A stretch of 64,000 nt of DNA from an uncultured Bacilli bacterium (GTDB lineage Bacteria > Bacillota_I > Bacilli_A > RF39 > UBA660): the NCBI GenBank assembly GCA_934157235.1, contig CAKPHH010000003.1, forward strand, positions 65,187 to 129,186, read 5' to 3'. The notes under the pieces were generated by a model. The model did no database searches. It was not told the DNA's origin and was given only the letters and a program-made list of their open reading frames with translations. Shown in pieces: positions 45,180 through 53,838 of the stretch (positions within the stretch are counted from its first letter, which is position 1; each line of letters opens with the position of its first letter). The position numbers and the translations under genes are program-made.

Positions 45180-46178
45180 ATGAAAAAGAATATTTTATAT
45201 TATTGTTTGTTTCTTGTTTTAGTTTTTTTGATGGTTGGTTCACTATTTTTAGATTTTAACCATTCTAAGAAAAATGAGAATAAAAGAACAAAAGTGACGT
45301 TGGCAGAGGTTGCCCATACAATTTTCTATGCTCCACAGTATGTTGCTATTGAAAAAGGTTATTTTAAGGAAGTTGGAATTGATATAGAACTTATTTTAAC
45401 TGCTGGTGCTGATAAAGTTACAGCAGCTGTATTATCAGGTGATGCTGATATTGGTTTTTGTGGAAGTGAAGGAACAATTTATGTTTATAATGCAAAAGAA
45501 AAAGACTATTTAAAGACTTTTGCACAACTTACACAAAAAGATGGATCATTCTTAGTATCTAGAGAAAAAATTGATAATTTTACTTTGAATGATTTAAAGG
45601 GAAAAAGTGTTATTGGAGGACGTGCTGGTGGTATGCCAGAGATGACTTTTGAATGGGCACTTAAACAGAATAGAATTGATCCAAAAAATGATTTAGAGAT
45701 AGATACTTCTATTGCTTTTGCAGCAATGGGTGGAGCATTTATTTCTGGTCAAGGAGACTTTGTTACATTATTTGAGCCTAATGCCTTAGAAATAGAACAA
45801 CAAGGATATGGATATGTTGTTGCTAGTATCGGAGAACTTGGTGGAGTTGTTCCTTATACATCTTATTCAGCAAGAGAAAGTTATATTGAGAAAAATAGTG
45901 ATTTGATTAGTAATTTTACAAAGGCAATTCAGAAAGGATTAGACTTTGTACATAATAGTTCTGACAAAGAAGTAGCAGAAGCAATACTTAGTCAATTTCC
46001 TGATACTTCACTAAATGATTTAGAAAAAGTAGTTGCTAGATATAGAAAGATAGATGCTTGGCCTAAGACCACTAAATTTAGTGAAGAATCATTTGATCAT
46101 TTACAAGATATTATGATAGATAATGGTGTTTTAAATAGTAAAGTTTCATACGATAAATTGATTTATAGTGAGAAGTAA
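45180..46178 (+). CDS. NMT1/THI5-like ABC substrate-binding protein (nitrate/sulfonate/pyrimidine type)
   Basis: The 332-aa exported protein has an N-terminal helix (~5-22) without a lipobox Cys, so it is anchored or secreted. A two-lobed domain follows: AEVAHTIFYAPQYVAIEKGYFKEVGIDIELIL, GDADIGFCGSEG, DLKGKSVIGGRAGGMPEMTFEWALK. This family binds sulfonates, nitrate or thiamine-pyrimidine precursors; no TPP-type leader is visible. ATG follows AAAGGAG. No ABC partners adjoin it. A matching ATPase and permease lie on the same strand at 57519-59055, so they are probable partners. Confidence 0.87.
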   Translation: MKKNILYYCLFLVLVFLMVGSLFLDFNHSKKNENKRTKVTLAEVAHTIFYAPQYVAIEKGYFKEVGIDIELILTAGADKVTAAVLSGDADIGFCGSEGTIYVYNAKEKDYLKTFAQLTQKDGSFLVSREKIDNFTLNDLKGKSVIGGRAGGMPEMTFEWALKQNRIDPKNDLEIDTSIAFAAMGGAFISGQGDFVTLFEPNALEIEQQGYGYVVASIGELGGVVPYTSYSARESYIEKNSDLISNFTKAIQKGLDFVHNSSDKEVAEAILSQFPDTSLNDLEKVVARYRKIDAWPKTTKFSEESFDHLQDIMIDNGVLNSKVSYDKLIYSEK

Positions 46179-46209
46179 GAAAAGTTAGATTGATTTATAA
46201 ATAGAAAAG

Positions 46210-46234
46210 CTCAACTTGATTGATTCAGGTTGAG
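46210..46234. terminator. Terminator between convergent genes
   Basis: A CTCAAC/GTTGAG stem (extended by TGA/TCA after a mismatch) is followed by TTTTATTT on the plus strand. The gene at 46237 ends just beyond it. Confidence 0.7.
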
Positions 46235-46236
46235 TT

Positions 46237-46890
46237 TTATTTATGTTTTTTCTTAACATCAACTATTTGTATAGTATTATTCTCAAACTTGTAGACAATG
46301 TCTGCTAACTTTTCAAGGTCTTCTTTATCATGAGTTGCAATTAGTATGATTTTATTTTTCTTTTTTAGTTCTAATAATAATTTTCTTATTTTATCTACAG
46401 TACTTTCTTCTATACCTCTGAATGGTTCATCTAAAATTATTAGTTCTGGATCCTCCATAAGAACTTGAGCAAGACCTAGTTTCTGCTTCATACCTAAAGA
46501 ATAAGTCCTATACTTTTTATCTTTGTCTTCATATAAATTTACGTCTTTTAGAGTTTTTTCAATATCTTCTTTTGTGATTTTCCTTTGAATATTTGCTAGT
46601 ACTTCTAAATTTTCATATCCTGTTAAATCCGGTAGAAAACTAGGATTTTCTATTAGTGCCCTAGTATTTGGAGCAAATACACCTTCTTTAATAATATCAT
46701 GATTATCAAATTCAATACTACCAGTTGTAGGTTTATAAAAACCACAAATCATTTTTAATAATACACTTTTTCCAGAACCATTTTTACCAATTAGTCCGTA
46801 TATTTTGCCATTGTTAAATTCTAAATTGATATTATTTAAAACTTCTACTTCTTTAAATGATTTAGAAACATTTTTTACTTGAATTTTCAT
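46237..46890 (-). CDS. ABC transporter ATP-binding protein of a multi-permease system
   Basis: The 217-aa nucleotide-binding protein has Walker A GKNGSGKSVLLK near 36, the signature TYSLGMKQKLGLAQ near 129, Walker B ELIILDEPFRG and an H-loop at ATHDKED. The Walker A has Val after Ser (GKSV) where Thr is usual. The NBD is short, as in BcrA/antibiotic-type or lantibiotic-immunity ABC-2 systems. It is the last gene of a four-gene set after three membrane proteins, 3 nt from the previous one. Confidence 0.9.
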   Translation of the reverse strand: MKIQVKNVSKSFKEVEVLNNINLEFNNGKIYGLIGKNGSGKSVLLKMICGFYKPTTGSIEFDNHDIIKEGVFAPNTRALIENPSFLPDLTGYENLEVLANIQRKITKEDIEKTLKDVNLYEDKDKKYRTYSLGMKQKLGLAQVLMEDPELIILDEPFRGIEESTVDKIRKLLLELKKKNKIILIATHDKEDLEKLADIVYKFENNTIQIVDVKKKHK

Positions 46891-46893
46891 AAG

Positions 46894-47571
46894 TTACTTT
46901 TTCTCCTTTTCAAATATGTAATAATAATTTTTTTTGAAATAAACTTTATTAAGTAAATAAAATAAAACTGATATAAACAAAAATATTAATATGTTAAAAT
47001 GATGAGTATTAATTAAAGTAAGAAGCAATATGGATGTTAATAGAAAGATTATTTTGATATAGTTGTTTTTAATAATATAAATAAATGTTGTGATTTGTTG
47101 AAAAGAGATACTAAAAATAAGGGAATAAAGTAAATATTTAAAAAATAAAATTATTGATATTTTAAAATTACTATAGAAACAAAGAAAGAATATAGTTATT
47201 ACGATATGAGTAATTGCCTTAAATATTATAGTAATGATGCTAATGGAGATAGTTTTTGTAGTATACCAGGTATTTATACTTGTTCGTAAAAATATGTTAC
47301 TGAGATTATTCTTTAGTTCTGTTGTAATTAAGTAGAAATTAATATAGGATATGATTGCTAAGTGATAGATAATGATCAGTACTGAAAGAAGGTTTAAATC
47401 TGATGATATTCTTAATCCTAAAGATTCTAAATATACTTTATCCACTTGCATATGATTTAGATTTTTTTGAAAAATAATGAAAAAAAACAGTATCATGAAG
47501 TATAAAATTATATATTTTATTTTACTCTTTATAAGTGATTTAAAATTTTTATAAAAATAGTTCTTTATCAT
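46894..47571 (-). CDS. Membrane protein of ABC-2-like system, subunit 3
   Basis: The 225-aa protein has six hydrophobic segments and a basic tail (YFKKNYYYIFEKEKK). It is very rich in Ile, Leu, Phe and Tyr with few charged residues, and no motif is visible beyond the membrane pattern. Its ATG overlaps the TGA of the upstream permease (ATGA), so it is translationally coupled. It probably forms part of the pore with the next two permease genes. The family cannot be named from sequence alone. Confidence 0.72.
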   Translation of the reverse strand: MIKNYFYKNFKSLIKSKIKYIILYFMILFFFIIFQKNLNHMQVDKVYLESLGLRISSDLNLLSVLIIIYHLAIISYINFYLITTELKNNLSNIFLRTSINTWYTTKTISISIITIIFKAITHIVITIFFLCFYSNFKISIILFFKYLLYSLIFSISFQQITTFIYIIKNNYIKIIFLLTSILLLTLINTHHFNILIFLFISVLFYLLNKVYFKKNYYYIFEKEKK

Positions 47572-48335
47572 TTACTCACCTGCTTTATGTTTTTATAGGT
47601 ACATTGAAATAGAACAAAAATAAGAAGTAATAATATAAAAATATATACCGTATTTATTGTAAGAGCATAGACAAAACTTGAGTATTTTTGAGATGTTAGG
47701 TAGTCTATTAAATTTACTTTTAAACTGTTATTAATGTTGTTAGAGTCATATAATATTGTTCCAAAGATAAAACTTATATAATACAAAATATTAATGATAG
47801 TTAAAATATTTTTATTTACGACATTTAATAAAACTACATTTATTATAGAAATGAGAATTAATATTACTGTGTTTTTAAAAATAAAAATTAGAACATAAAC
47901 TACATTTATAATTTTATAATTTTCTATATTGGTAAGTCCTAAATCGTGGCCACAGAAAATATTTAGTCCGATTAGTAACATAAAAAGTTGAAGAAGTAGT
48001 ATTAAAATATTATTGAAAATTGTACTATTAATTAATTCTTTCAGATATTTCTTTTTTGAACTAAGACGAATAATATAAAAATCACTACTATTAAAGTATG
48101 TATATGTATTTAAAGTATTGGCAAAGAGAAGGACTAATATTATGACTATAAATATTCTGTTATTTAAAATCGATAAGAGTCCTGGTATGTATTGTAAGTA
48201 TCTGCCATTAACATAAGGCATTGTACTAGTAGTGAAAAATGAAAAAATAATCATAAAAATAAAGATAAATTTGAAACTTTGTGACTTGGTATAATAGTTA
48301 AAGTTTGAACTATATAATTTGAGTTTATCCTTCAA
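47568..48335 (-). CDS. Membrane protein of ABC-2-like system, subunit 2
   Basis: The 255-aa protein has six membrane segments and starts MKDKLKLYSSNFNYYTKSQSFKFIFIFMIIFSFF, an arrangement like ABC-2 permeases of bacteriocin-immunity transporters. It shares the lipid-facing, Ile-rich make-up of the other two permease genes, and a short soluble loop occurs at ~85-95. It ends in TGA overlapping the next start and overlaps the upstream gene by 11 nt. Such tight packing indicates one complex. The substrate is unknown. Confidence 0.72.
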   Translation of the reverse strand: MKDKLKLYSSNFNYYTKSQSFKFIFIFMIIFSFFTTSTMPYVNGRYLQYIPGLLSILNNRIFIVIILVLLFANTLNTYTYFNSSDFYIIRLSSKKKYLKELINSTIFNNILILLLQLFMLLIGLNIFCGHDLGLTNIENYKIINVVYVLIFIFKNTVILILISIINVVLLNVVNKNILTIINILYYISFIFGTILYDSNNINNSLKVNLIDYLTSQKYSSFVYALTINTVYIFILLLLIFVLFQCTYKNIKQVSK

Positions 48336-49215
48336 GACTAATTAATACCTCCTCTTCATTTTTATAAGTATTTAGTAAAATAATAAAACTTGATATTACT
48401 AGAAATATTGAATAAATAATTAATAGTGATAGGTTTGGAATATCATAGTAGATGTATATTCCAAGTAGACTTAATAAGCCAGAATACTTTGTAAGATTAA
48501 GGTCTTTAAAAATAAAGCCACCGATAATACTTTCTAAAATTATATCCAATACTATAAATAGCAAATATCCTGATATTGTTGCGACTAATCTACTCTTATT
48601 TTTCTTAATACAAATAAGGGCTAAATTACAATAGAAAATACTATGTAGAAAAATAACTAGAATGTATGTTACCATTAAATATGGAAGATTAGAGGTTAAA
48701 TTTTTAGCAACCATTAACTTTGAAGTATCATTAAAATCTAAATTTCCGGATAGAACACAAGAAAGTATAAATAAAACAATAAAAATTATTGGTAAGATAG
48801 TGGCATTTTTTAGTGAAGTTAAAATAAGTTTTTTTAAGTAGACTTTGTAAGGTTCTCTTTGTAGTTTGTATTTTATAAATTCAGAATGTAGTTCACTATG
48901 TATGCTTGAGATAACGACAAAGATTACTATTAAGGAACCAAACCATTGAAGATAATTAATACTATAATTATTTATAATATAGAAAAATATTACTATGGCA
49001 TTAGGCGTTAGAGAGGTTCCTTTAATATATTCACTACATAGTTTTGTTTCGTTTTTATATTCTGCACTATGTTCACATAAGTCTACCATTTCATCATAAC
49101 TTAGTTGAGTTTCATTTAAGTACTCTCGATATTGCAAAGTACATATTACTACCCATACTATTAACAGTGATAAAATGATAAAAAATGTTTTATTTTTTCT
49201 TAAATTTTTTTTCAT
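48325..49215 (-). CDS. Membrane protein of ABC-2-like system, subunit 1
   Basis: The 296-aa first gene of the set has an N-terminal helix followed by an extracellular loop of ~50 residues (~30-75) with two Cys (YDEMVDLCEHSAEY, ETKLCSEY) that may form a disulfide. Five or six more helices follow. The layout of one helix, a large outer loop and then five helices is typical of ABC-2 permeases such as those for bacitracin or lantibiotic export. It begins just after an XRE regulator gene with an AGGAGTGATA site. Three different permease genes with one NBD is unusual. Confidence 0.75.
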   Translation of the reverse strand: MKKNLRKNKTFFIILSLLIVWVVICTLQYREYLNETQLSYDEMVDLCEHSAEYKNETKLCSEYIKGTSLTPNAIVIFFYIINNYSINYLQWFGSLIVIFVVISSIHSELHSEFIKYKLQREPYKVYLKKLILTSLKNATILPIIFIVLFILSCVLSGNLDFNDTSKLMVAKNLTSNLPYLMVTYILVIFLHSIFYCNLALICIKKNKSRLVATISGYLLFIVLDIILESIIGGFIFKDLNLTKYSGLLSLLGIYIYYDIPNLSLLIIYSIFLVISSFIILLNTYKNEEEVLISLEG

Positions 49216-49259
49216 ATTATCACTCCTTGTCTTTATTTTAATATATTAATAAAAGAAAA

Positions 49260-49284
49260 GACTAGAACTTGTTAGGTTCTAGTC
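49260..49284 (-). terminator. Terminator of the XRE regulator gene
   Basis: A 9-bp perfect stem (GACTAGAAC/GTTCTAGTC) with a 7-nt loop spans the stop codon and is followed by TTTTCTTTT on the minus strand. It separates the regulator from the ABC genes. Confidence 0.8.
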
Positions 49285-50374
49285 AGGATAGTAGGTATTT
49301 GTTTAGGTAATTATTGGTAAAACTTTGATGTAGTTTGTCATCTTTATCAGATGAAGTTTCTGTAGAAATAATTTTTGTATTATTTGACTTTTGATAAAAT
49401 AAATGATCTGTTTTTAAGAAATAAAACCACTCTTCTTTTTGATTGTCTTCTGTTTTAATTACTTCTAATTGTTTTTCTTCTTCAAAATATACGAAGATAA
49501 GATTGGCAGTTTCATAGATATAACCATCCCTATCTTTTTTGCCTTTACTTTTGATACTTTCAATTATATTCTTTTTCTCTGGAGTTAATTCTGATTTAGT
49601 AGTTTTTGAAGAAGTACCATCTGATATTTTAGTTTTCTTTTGAAAGATGATGTTATTATTTGAAAAGTCTTTTGTTACATTTAATTTTATTGTTTCTTTT
49701 TGGGAGTTAGAAAAAGTTATTTGAAGATATAAATTTTTAATTATAGTGTTTACTTTGTCAAATGGAAAATAAGCATCATAACCATAATAGTCAGTTAGAA
49801 GAAGGCTTTCTGACTCTGTTTCAACAAGTAAATTGTCTTTATTTTTTATCGTATAATATAATTTTATTTTGGATATTTTTACATTTGGTTCATGAGTTAT
49901 TTCACCTAATCTAAAATATGTCTTTTGTCTTGTAGTGATAAACATACCATTGGTAGTTGCAAAATTTTTCCCTTCGCCATCTACTCTATAAACTTTTATA
50001 GAATTATAGGAATTGATAAAATAATATGTTAAAAAGGCGATAAGTAGTATTAATATTACTGCTGCAAAAGTAAGAGATATTTTCTTAATTTTTTTGCTTT
50101 TTTCGTTAGTTTCATCTAATATATTTAAAGTTACTTTTTCAAGTGTTTTTATGCTCTTTTTTGGGATTTTTTCTCCGGCTAATATTTCATTAATTGATAC
50201 AGTGAATATTTCACTTAGTTTTATTAATACGGAAGAGTCCGGAATAGTTATTCCTCGTTCCCATTTACTTACTGCTTGTCTACTTATTGGAATCATGTCG
50301 GCTAATTGAGTTTGACTGAGATTCTTTTTCTTACGTAAACTACAGATAAACTTACCTATTTTTTGTTGGTCCAT
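49283..50374 (-). CDS. XRE-family regulator with a membrane helix and extracellular domain
   Basis: The 363-aa protein has an N-terminal Cro/C1 helix-turn-helix (~5-60: LSQTQLADMIPISRQAVSKWERG), a linker, one hydrophobic helix at ~98-118 and a ~240-residue outside domain rich in strands with no known motif. This makes it a one-protein membrane sensor-repressor, as seen for some transporter-linked XRE proteins. It lies directly upstream of the ABC-2 set on the same strand, so it may control those genes and sense the substrate or envelope damage. The HTH is clear; the sensing role is inferred. Confidence 0.85.
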   Translation of the reverse strand: MDQQKIGKFICSLRKKKNLSQTQLADMIPISRQAVSKWERGITIPDSSVLIKLSEIFTVSINEILAGEKIPKKSIKTLEKVTLNILDETNEKSKKIKKISLTFAAVILILLIAFLTYYFINSYNSIKVYRVDGEGKNFATTNGMFITTRQKTYFRLGEITHEPNVKISKIKLYYTIKNKDNLLVETESESLLLTDYYGYDAYFPFDKVNTIIKNLYLQITFSNSQKETIKLNVTKDFSNNNIIFQKKTKISDGTSSKTTKSELTPEKKNIIESIKSKGKKDRDGYIYETANLIFVYFEEEKQLEVIKTEDNQKEEWFYFLKTDHLFYQKSNNTKIISTETSSDKDDKLHQSFTNNYLNKYLLS

Positions 50375-50432
50375 ACTGTTTCTCCTACTCGTTTGTTTTA
50401 TTTGATTTTACTATACCATTTTTCCGGCAAAT

Positions 50433-50460
50433 AAAAAAGCCCAAGTTTTTGAGCTTTTTT
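50433..50460 (-). terminator. Terminator of the arginine deiminase operon
   Basis: AAAAAAGC (50433-50440) pairs with GCTTTTTT (50453-50460) around a 12-nt loop, 9 nt after the carrier's stop codon. Confidence 0.65.
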
Positions 50461-50468
50461 GTTAACTA

Positions 50469-51911
50469 TTAAAATATTAGTGTGAATAACGTTAATAGGA
50501 TAATATTAGCAATAGCAATTGTTAAAACTACTTTCCATGCCCATTTTACCCATGTACTATATTCTACTTTAGCAAGTGCTAAACCACCCATGATTGCTCC
50601 ACAAGTTGGAGTAATTAAGTTTACTAGTCCATTTGCTGCTACTAAAGTCATTATTGTAGCTTCAACGCTATGTCCAAGTTGACTAGCTAATGGTCCAATG
50701 ATTGGAGCAGATAGTGCTGCTAGACCAGATGATGATGGTACTAATACTGATAATACAATATTAATTATATAATTCATTGGTGCGAATAAGAATGCAGGTA
50801 CATCTTTTAATAATTCAGCAGCATTGTAAATAATATAATTATCTAAGTAAGTTGTTTTCATTAATACACTAGCACCACGAGCAACAGCAATGATTAAGAT
50901 AACTCCTACCATGTCATCTGCTCCATCTACAAATGTATCAACAAGTTTCTTTTCAGGCATTTTGTTAACGATACCAATGATAATTGCCATTATTAAGAAC
51001 CAAAGTGCTGATTCATTGAAGTACCAATTTCCTAATGAACTACCAGTTAACCAACCAGTAAATCCATCAAAGAATGTTATACCAAATTCACCCCATGGAA
51101 TGAATCCAATAATCATGATTAAGAAAGTAAGTGCAAATAGAACTAAAGTTACTTTTTGTTTTCCATTTAATGAAATGTCTTCATCAATTTCTTCTTTGCC
51201 ATATTTCTTTTCCATTTTTTGTTGTTCTCTTAAACTTAGGATAGTTGATCCTTTGTCTTTTTTAACTTTTCTAGCATATTTCATTACGAAGTAAATTGAG
51301 ATTGCTAGAGTTGATAACCATAATATTGTACCGATTAAGATAATAATACCTTGGTTAACTTGTGTACCTTCTGGTAATGATGATACTGCAGCACCTACAG
51401 CGAATGGGTTGATAGTTGAACCTAAGCAACCAGACCCAGCACCTAATAGTACGATTGCTGAAGCGACAATTGTATCCATACCAGCAGCTACCATTGTAGC
51501 GGCAAGAATTGCATAGAAACCAACTGTTTCCTCTAGCATACCATATGTAGTACCACAAGCTGAGAATATGAACATTAATATTGGAATTAATGCTAATTCA
51601 TTTCCTTTTAGTTTTTTGATTAAAACTTGTATTCCTGTTTCAAGTGCTCCTGTTGAATTAATTATTGCAAGGAATCCACCTAAAATCATAACGAATATAC
51701 TTACATCTACGGCATCAGCAAATCCTAAAATTGGTGATAATAGAATTTCTGATAATTTTGCACCAACAACTCCTGAACCATTAACGATTTCTTCACCTTT
51801 AAATTGAGCTCCTGGTAATAGATGTGAAAGTATTCCTAATACAAAAATCAATAATATAATTATTGTGAATGAAGATAGTGCAAGACTAAACTTCTTCTTT
51901 CTTTTTGACAT
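50469..51911 (-). CDS. YfcC-family carrier, probable arginine/ornithine exchanger of the deiminase pathway
   Basis: The 480-aa membrane protein has about twelve helices. It starts FSLALSSFTIIILLIFVLGILSHLLPGAQF and has the double SGTITEE-like and GCLGSTINPFAVGAAVS, NGLVNLITPTCGAIMGGLALAKV motifs of the YfcC/short-chain-fatty-acid and C4-dicarboxylate carrier superfamily. In several Firmicutes arc operons this family stands where ArcD does and is taken to exchange arginine with ornithine. It follows arcC by 14 nt. The substrate is by context. Confidence 0.83.
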   Translation of the reverse strand: MSKRKKKFSLALSSFTIIILLIFVLGILSHLLPGAQFKGEEIVNGSGVVGAKLSEILLSPILGFADAVDVSIFVMILGGFLAIINSTGALETGIQVLIKKLKGNELALIPILMFIFSACGTTYGMLEETVGFYAILAATMVAAGMDTIVASAIVLLGAGSGCLGSTINPFAVGAAVSSLPEGTQVNQGIIILIGTILWLSTLAISIYFVMKYARKVKKDKGSTILSLREQQKMEKKYGKEEIDEDISLNGKQKVTLVLFALTFLIMIIGFIPWGEFGITFFDGFTGWLTGSSLGNWYFNESALWFLIMAIIIGIVNKMPEKKLVDTFVDGADDMVGVILIIAVARGASVLMKTTYLDNYIIYNAAELLKDVPAFLFAPMNYIINIVLSVLVPSSSGLAALSAPIIGPLASQLGHSVEATIMTLVAANGLVNLITPTCGAIMGGLALAKVEYSTWVKWAWKVVLTIAIANIILLTLFTLIF

Positions 51912-51925
51912 TTTTACTCTCCTCT

Positions 51926-52852
51926 TTACTTTTTTATAATTGTACCTGTTTTACCTGCTAAAGCTTCTTTGGCTTTTTGTAGCGATGTTATCAAAGCATA
52001 ACCATTAGATTCTTTAGCAAAGTCACAACAAGCTTCTACTTTTGGTAGCATACTACCTTCTGCTACTTCTTTAGTTTGAATTAAATTCATAGCTTCTTCA
52101 ATTGTTAAACTACTTAGACCTTGTTCATTTTCTTGTTTATAATTAATATAAACTTGGTCTACAGCAGTTAGTATTAGAAGAACGTCTGCATTTAATTCAA
52201 GGGCTAATCTAGCACTAGTGCGATCCTTATCAATAACAGCATCAACACCTTCATAGCCATCTTTCCCTTTTACTACCGGTATTCCACCTCCTCCACAAGC
52301 AATAACGATATTGCCTTTTTCTACTAAATCATGAATAGTCATGATTTCGACAATTTTAATAGGCTTTGGACTTGCTACGACACGACGATAACCTCTACCA
52401 GCATCTTCTTTCATAGCATAACCTTTTTCTTCTGCAATCTTTTTAGCTTCTTCTTCAGTATAGAAACTTCCGATAGGCTTAGTTGGATTTTCAAAAGCTT
52501 TATCATTTTTATCTACTTCAACTTGCGTAATTATAGTTGCACAATTTTTATTAATATTTCTTTTAGCTAATTCTTTTTGAATTGATTGTTGTAGATGATA
52601 ACCAATGTATCCTTGACTCATAGCTCCACATTCAGCAAATGGCATTTCTGGTGAATCAATACTTTTATGTGATTCTTCCATTGCTAAATTGATCATTCCT
52701 ACTTGTGGACCATTACCATGAGAAACAACTACATTGTTTCCTTCTTCTACTAAGTCAACTATACTTTTAGCAGTTTCTTTTACTAACTCTAATTGTTCTT
52801 TTGGACTTTTTCCTAGAGCATTTCCCCCTAGAGCAATAACGATTGTTTTCAT
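51926..52852 (-). CDS. arcC: Carbamate kinase
   Basis: The 308-aa amino-acid-kinase-fold enzyme starts TIVIALGGNALGK. It has VVSHGNGPQVGMINLAME near 50, IACGGGGIPVV near 205, and DKDRTSARLALELNADVLLILTAVD near 230. It makes ATP from carbamoyl phosphate and ADP, the energy-yielding step of the pathway. Its start shares its first base position with the arcB stop region, so the genes are coupled. Confidence 0.97.
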   Translation of the reverse strand: MKTIVIALGGNALGKSPKEQLELVKETAKSIVDLVEEGNNVVVSHGNGPQVGMINLAMEESHKSIDSPEMPFAECGAMSQGYIGYHLQQSIQKELAKRNINKNCATIITQVEVDKNDKAFENPTKPIGSFYTEEEAKKIAEEKGYAMKEDAGRGYRRVVASPKPIKIVEIMTIHDLVEKGNIVIACGGGGIPVVKGKDGYEGVDAVIDKDRTSARLALELNADVLLILTAVDQVYINYKQENEQGLSSLTIEEAMNLIQTKEVAEGSMLPKVEACCDFAKESNGYALITSLQKAKEALAGKTGTIIKK

Positions 52853-53838
52853 TATTTTAATGTCTCATATACTACAGCTTTAATAGTATGAAGTCTATTT
52901 TCAGCTTGATCAAATACTTTAGATTGACTTGATTCAAATACTTCATCAGTTACTTCCATTTCTTTTAAGCCATATTTTTCATAGATTTGTTTTCCAATTG
53001 TTGTACCAGTATTGTGGAATGATGGTAAACAATGTAAGAATATTGCATTAGAGTTAGCGTTAGCCATGATTTCACTATTTACTTGGTATGGACGAAGTTG
53101 ATTAATTCTTTGTTCCCAAAGTTCTTCTTTTTCACCCATTGATACCCAAACATCTGTATATAATACATCAGCATTTTTAGTACCTTCCATAGCATCTTCA
53201 GTTAAAGTGATTGTTGCTCCTGAGGCGTTAGCAAAACCTTTACAAGTTTCTACTAAGTCAGCTGCTGGGAATAGTTCTTTTGGTGAACAACAAGTAAAGT
53301 TTACACCTAGTTTTGAACAAATAACCATTAGTGAGTTAGCAACATTATTTCTAGCATCACCTAAGAATACTAGTTTTAAACCTTTTAACTTACCGAAGTT
53401 TTCATATACAGTCATTAAGTCAGCTAACATTTGTGTTGGATGGAATTCATTAGTTAAGCCATTCCATACTGGTACTGTAGCATAACGTGCTATTTCTTCA
53501 ACTATTTCTTGATCAAAGCCACGATACTCAATACCATCATACATTCTTGTTAAAACTCTTGCTGTATCAGCTATTGTTTCTTTTTTACCCATTTGTGAAC
53601 CTGTTGGTCCTAGGTAAGTTACACCCATACCTAAATCTAGTCCTGCTACTTCAAAAGCACAACGAGTTCTTGTTGAATCTTTTTCAAATAGTAAAACGAT
53701 ATTTTTTCCTCTTAATTCATCATGAGGAATACCGGCATGTTTTTTCTTTTTTAGATCAATAGCAACATCGATTAGATATTCTATTTCTTCTGGAGTATAA
53801 TCTAATAATTTTAGGAAATCTCTACCATGTAAATTCAT
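52852..53838 (-). CDS. arcB: Ornithine carbamoyltransferase (catabolic)
   Basis: The product is 328 aa from MNLHGRDFLKLLDYTPEE. The ATG shares its A with the arcA stop (TAATG) and follows GGGAGGATAT. An upstream in-frame Met at 53874 is inside arcA and lacks a site. Motifs are EKDSTRTRCAFEVA (carbamoyl-phosphate loop) near 55, FHPTQMLADLMT near 133, and HCLPSFHN near 264. In this operon it runs from citrulline to ornithine and carbamoyl phosphate. Confidence 0.97.
   Translation of the reverse strand: MNLHGRDFLKLLDYTPEEIEYLIDVAIDLKKKKHAGIPHDELRGKNIVLLFEKDSTRTRCAFEVAGLDLGMGVTYLGPTGSQMGKKETIADTARVLTRMYDGIEYRGFDQEIVEEIARYATVPVWNGLTNEFHPTQMLADLMTVYENFGKLKGLKLVFLGDARNNVANSLMVICSKLGVNFTCCSPKELFPAADLVETCKGFANASGATITLTEDAMEGTKNADVLYTDVWVSMGEKEELWEQRINQLRPYQVNSEIMANANSNAIFLHCLPSFHNTGTTIGKQIYEKYGLKEMEVTDEVFESSQSKVFDQAENRLHTIKAVVYETLK

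Noticed and set aside
50890..51294. 134-aa plus-strand open frame
   Set aside because: It is antisense to the YfcC carrier gene, with no ribosome site and a composition mirroring the opposite strand. The same holds for the 161-aa frame at 4704-5189 and other opposite-strand frames.
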